Source of the DNA: Streptomyces chryseus
GTDB taxonomy: Bacteria; Actinomycetota; Actinomycetes; Streptomycetales; Streptomycetaceae
Reading direction: 5' to 3'
NCBI RefSeq assembly: GCF_014650755.1
Contig: NZ_BMVO01000001.1
Span: 930,001-994,000 of the forward strand
DNA length: 64,000 nucleotides
The notes under the pieces were generated by a model that was given only the letters and a program-made list of their open reading frames with translations, had not been told where the DNA came from and ran no database searches. Positions 62,439 to 64,000 of this stretch are shown here, in pieces; position 1 is the stretch's first letter; every line of letters begins with the position of its first letter. The position numbers were made by a program, and so were the translations under genes.

Positions 62439-64000
62439 TTCTCCTTCTGGAGCACGGAGAGCGCGGCGATGAGCTCGGCCTGCGGCTCCGGGGTCACCGC
62501 GAGGGCGTCGAGCGGAGCGAGCCGGCGGTCCCTCTCGGTATTGAGTACGCGGTCGATGTACGTCGTGAGCAGTTCCCCGCCCTTGTCGCGCAGCCGGGTC
62601 GCGGCGACGGCGCCGATCCGCTCGGCCAGCCGCTCCCCGGCGGTGCGGGCCCGGCGGCCGCCCAGCAGCGCGGCGGCGAGCAGGGCGGCGACGGTCTCGG
62701 CGTCGGGCGCGGGCGGCCGTTCGAGGTCCCGCACCTCCTCCTCGGCCAGCTCCTCCAGTACCCGGCGCCAGCGCCGTGCGGTCACCCCGATCCGCTCGCC
62801 GGCCTCCCGGTCGGGGATCGCGAACGCCACGGCGTCGGAGGCCGGCTCGCGCCGCCACGCCTCGTGCACATGCTCGTCGGCGGCGGCCACGGCGCACTGG
62901 AGCAGCGCCGTGAGGCTCGCGACGAGCGAGTCGAGAAGCTCACCCGCCGAACTGTCCAGCGGATACCCGCGCCAGCGGGTGAGCGCGTCGCCGGACAGGA
63001 CGGCGCCGCGCCGGAGCCTGCCGCGTACCCGGGCGCCCTCCTTCTCGTACGCCTCCTCGACGTGCGCCGTCAGCCGTACGGAGGCGGCGTACTGGGCGGC
63101 GACGGCCCCGGCGAGCTCGGGCATCCGGGCGTTGAGCGACTCGATGACGCCGGTGGCGGTACGGCCGACGGCCTGCTGGCGGGCCGCCGGGTCGTGCACC
63201 CGGTGCGCCAGCCAGGTGCGCAGCGGCTCGACGGCGGTGGAGGGCAGCAGGCCGGTCCCGCCGCCGGCCGATTCGGGCAGCTCGGGGATGGTGAAGCGGG
63301 GTACGTCGCCCAGTCCGGCCTTGGTGAGCAGCGCGGCGTACTGCCGCGACACCTCGCCGATGACCTGGTGGGGGACCCGGTCGAGGACGGTGACGAGGGT
63401 GGCGTCGTACTCCTTCGCGGTGCGCAGCAGGTGCCAGGGCACGGCGTCGGCGTACCGGGAGGCGGTGGTCACCATCACCCACACGTCGGCGGCGCAGATC
63501 AGCTCGGCGGCGAGCCCCCGGTTGCCGGCGATCAGCGAGTCGATGTCGGGCGCGTCGAGCAGGGCCAGACCGCGCGGCAGCGTCCCCGCGGTCTCGATCC
63601 GGAGCGTGTCCGCGCCGCCCTTGCCGGGCTCCGGCGCCTCGATCGGCGCCTCCTCGTCGCCATCCTGCCGGGGCAGCCAGACGCGGGTGAGCTGCGGCAG
63701 TACGCGCAGGTTGGCGAACCAGTGGTGGTCGTCCGGGTGGCACACCAGCACGGGGGTGCGGGTGGTGGGGCGCAGTACGCCCGCCTCGCTCACGCGCCGG
63801 CCGACGAGGGAGTTGACGAGGGTGGACTTGCCGGCCCCGGTGGAGCCGCCGATGACGGCGAGGAGGGGCGCTTCGGGCTGTTTCAGCCGTGGCAGCAGAT
63901 AGTCGTCGAGCTGCGCGAGCAGCTCGGTACGTGCCTGCCGGGCGCGTGGGGCCCCTGGTAGGGGGAGCGGGAGGCGCACGGCGGCGACACGGTCGCGCAG
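62435..64000 (-). CDS. dynA: Dynamin-like GTPase, DynA type (N-terminus beyond the window)
   Basis: About 520 residues are visible. The P-loop is [20 protein letters not shown], with RPTTRTP (switch I), LLDAPDIDS (switch II) and VTVLDRVP (base recognition). The rest is mostly helical with no membrane segment, as expected for the soluble DynA partner. A GTG at 63979 is possible, but the frame stays open to the edge ([13 protein letters not shown]) and this sequence looks like a conserved start region, so the true start is probably outside. Its stop overlaps dynB by four bases, showing a coupled pair. Confidence 0.8.
   Translation of the reverse strand: MRDRVAAVRLPLPLPGAPRARQARTELLAQLDDYLLPRLKQPEAPLLAVIGGSTGAGKSTLVNSLVGRRVSEAGVLRPTTRTPVLVCHPDDHHWFANLRVLPQLTRVWLPRQDGDEEAPIEAPEPGKGGADTLRIETAGTLPRGLALLDAPDIDSLIAGNRGLAAELICAADVWVMVTTASRYADAVPWHLLRTAKEYDATLVTVLDRVPHQVIGEVSRQYAALLTKAGLGDVPRFTIPELPESAGGGTGLLPSTAVEPLRTWLAHRVHDPAARQQAVGRTATGVIESLNARMPELAGAVAAQYAASVRLTAHVEEAYEKEGARVRGRLRRGAVLSGDALTRWRGYPLDSSAGELLDSLVASLTALLQCAVAAADEHVHEAWRREPASDAVAFAIPDREAGERIGVTARRWRRVLEELAEEEVRDLERPPAPDAETVAALLAAALLGGRRARTAGERLAERIGAVAATRLRDKGGELLTTYIDRVLNTERDRRLAPLDALAVTPEPQAELIAALSVLQKEK

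Noticed and set aside
59997..63902. A 1301-codon plus-strand open frame
   Set aside because: It is antisense to ssbB, dynB and dynA, which have clear domains and coupled starts. The composition is that of a shadow frame.

Overview
The window is very GC-rich chromosomal DNA (third codon positions nearly all G or C) with many GTG starts, a few TTG starts, Tat-type and lipoprotein leaders, a LAxTG sorting signal and a PknG-type kinase. Together these point to a Streptomyces (Actinomycetota) chromosome core. Gene order and content (sodF, two pepN genes, asd, malQ, ROK/ABC sugar operon, ettA, ssbB, dynamin pair) agree with what I recall of the conserved central region of Streptomyces chromosomes; that comparison is from memory only. 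I see no rRNA, tRNA, CRISPR array, prophage, insertion sequence or secondary-metabolite cluster.

Layout. 0-9.5 kb: end of an FGGY-type kinase, secreted glycerophosphodiesterase, SodF with a Nur-box-like operator, a DsbA-fold oxidoreductase, aminopeptidase N (copy 1), a nuclease-like hypothetical, a Tat-exported metallophosphoesterase and a Nudix hydrolase. 9.7-19.2 kb: a large secreted subtilisin-like protease, a TerD-domain protein fused to repeated beta modules, aspartate-semialdehyde dehydrogenase, a divergent MFS/LysR pair and a DUF1203 protein. 19.3-27.8 kb: aminopeptidase N (copy 2), allantoicase, a 630-bp gene-free stretch holding a 153-bp palindromic element, then LysR, two EamA-type exporters and a MarR regulator with a 30-bp palindromic operator. 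27.7-35.5 kb: small membrane protein, MalQ with a small repeat protein in front of it, a GH84-type glycosidase, an HNH protein and an MscS channel. 35.6-42.5 kb: ROK regulator and a sugar ABC operon (binding protein, two permeases, GH4 phospho-glycosidase, BadF-type kinase) without its own ATPase.

42.7-53.4 kb holds the most interesting system. Seven genes run in one direction: a four-TM GlnX-like membrane protein, a GlnH-like amino-acid-binding protein, an unrecognised helical protein, a PknG-type Ser/Thr kinase (zinc-binding module, kinase, TPR), a PP2C phosphatase, a von Willebrand A protein and an FHA protein. Mycobacterial glnX-glnH-pknG is known as an amino-acid-sensing kinase pathway acting through the FHA protein GarA. 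Here the same core is joined to a candidate phosphatase, an FHA reader, a VWA protein and a new component, and kinase, phosphatase and FHA protein all carry N-terminal zinc-ribbon cysteine pairs. I infer a complete writer/eraser/reader signalling module driven by extracellular amino acids.

53.4-64 kb: isoaspartyl methyltransferase-like protein, group II truncated haemoglobin, a hypothetical protein, a thioesterase and the translation factor EttA (the last two with TTG starts), a thioester-forming surface adhesin with a sortase signal, the SsbB-type single-strand binding protein, and a two-gene dynamin-like operon (dynB, and dynA running off the right edge) that fits a sporulation-division role. 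Genes are dense, with strong GC-rich hairpins between convergent pairs and several readable operators in divergent regions.
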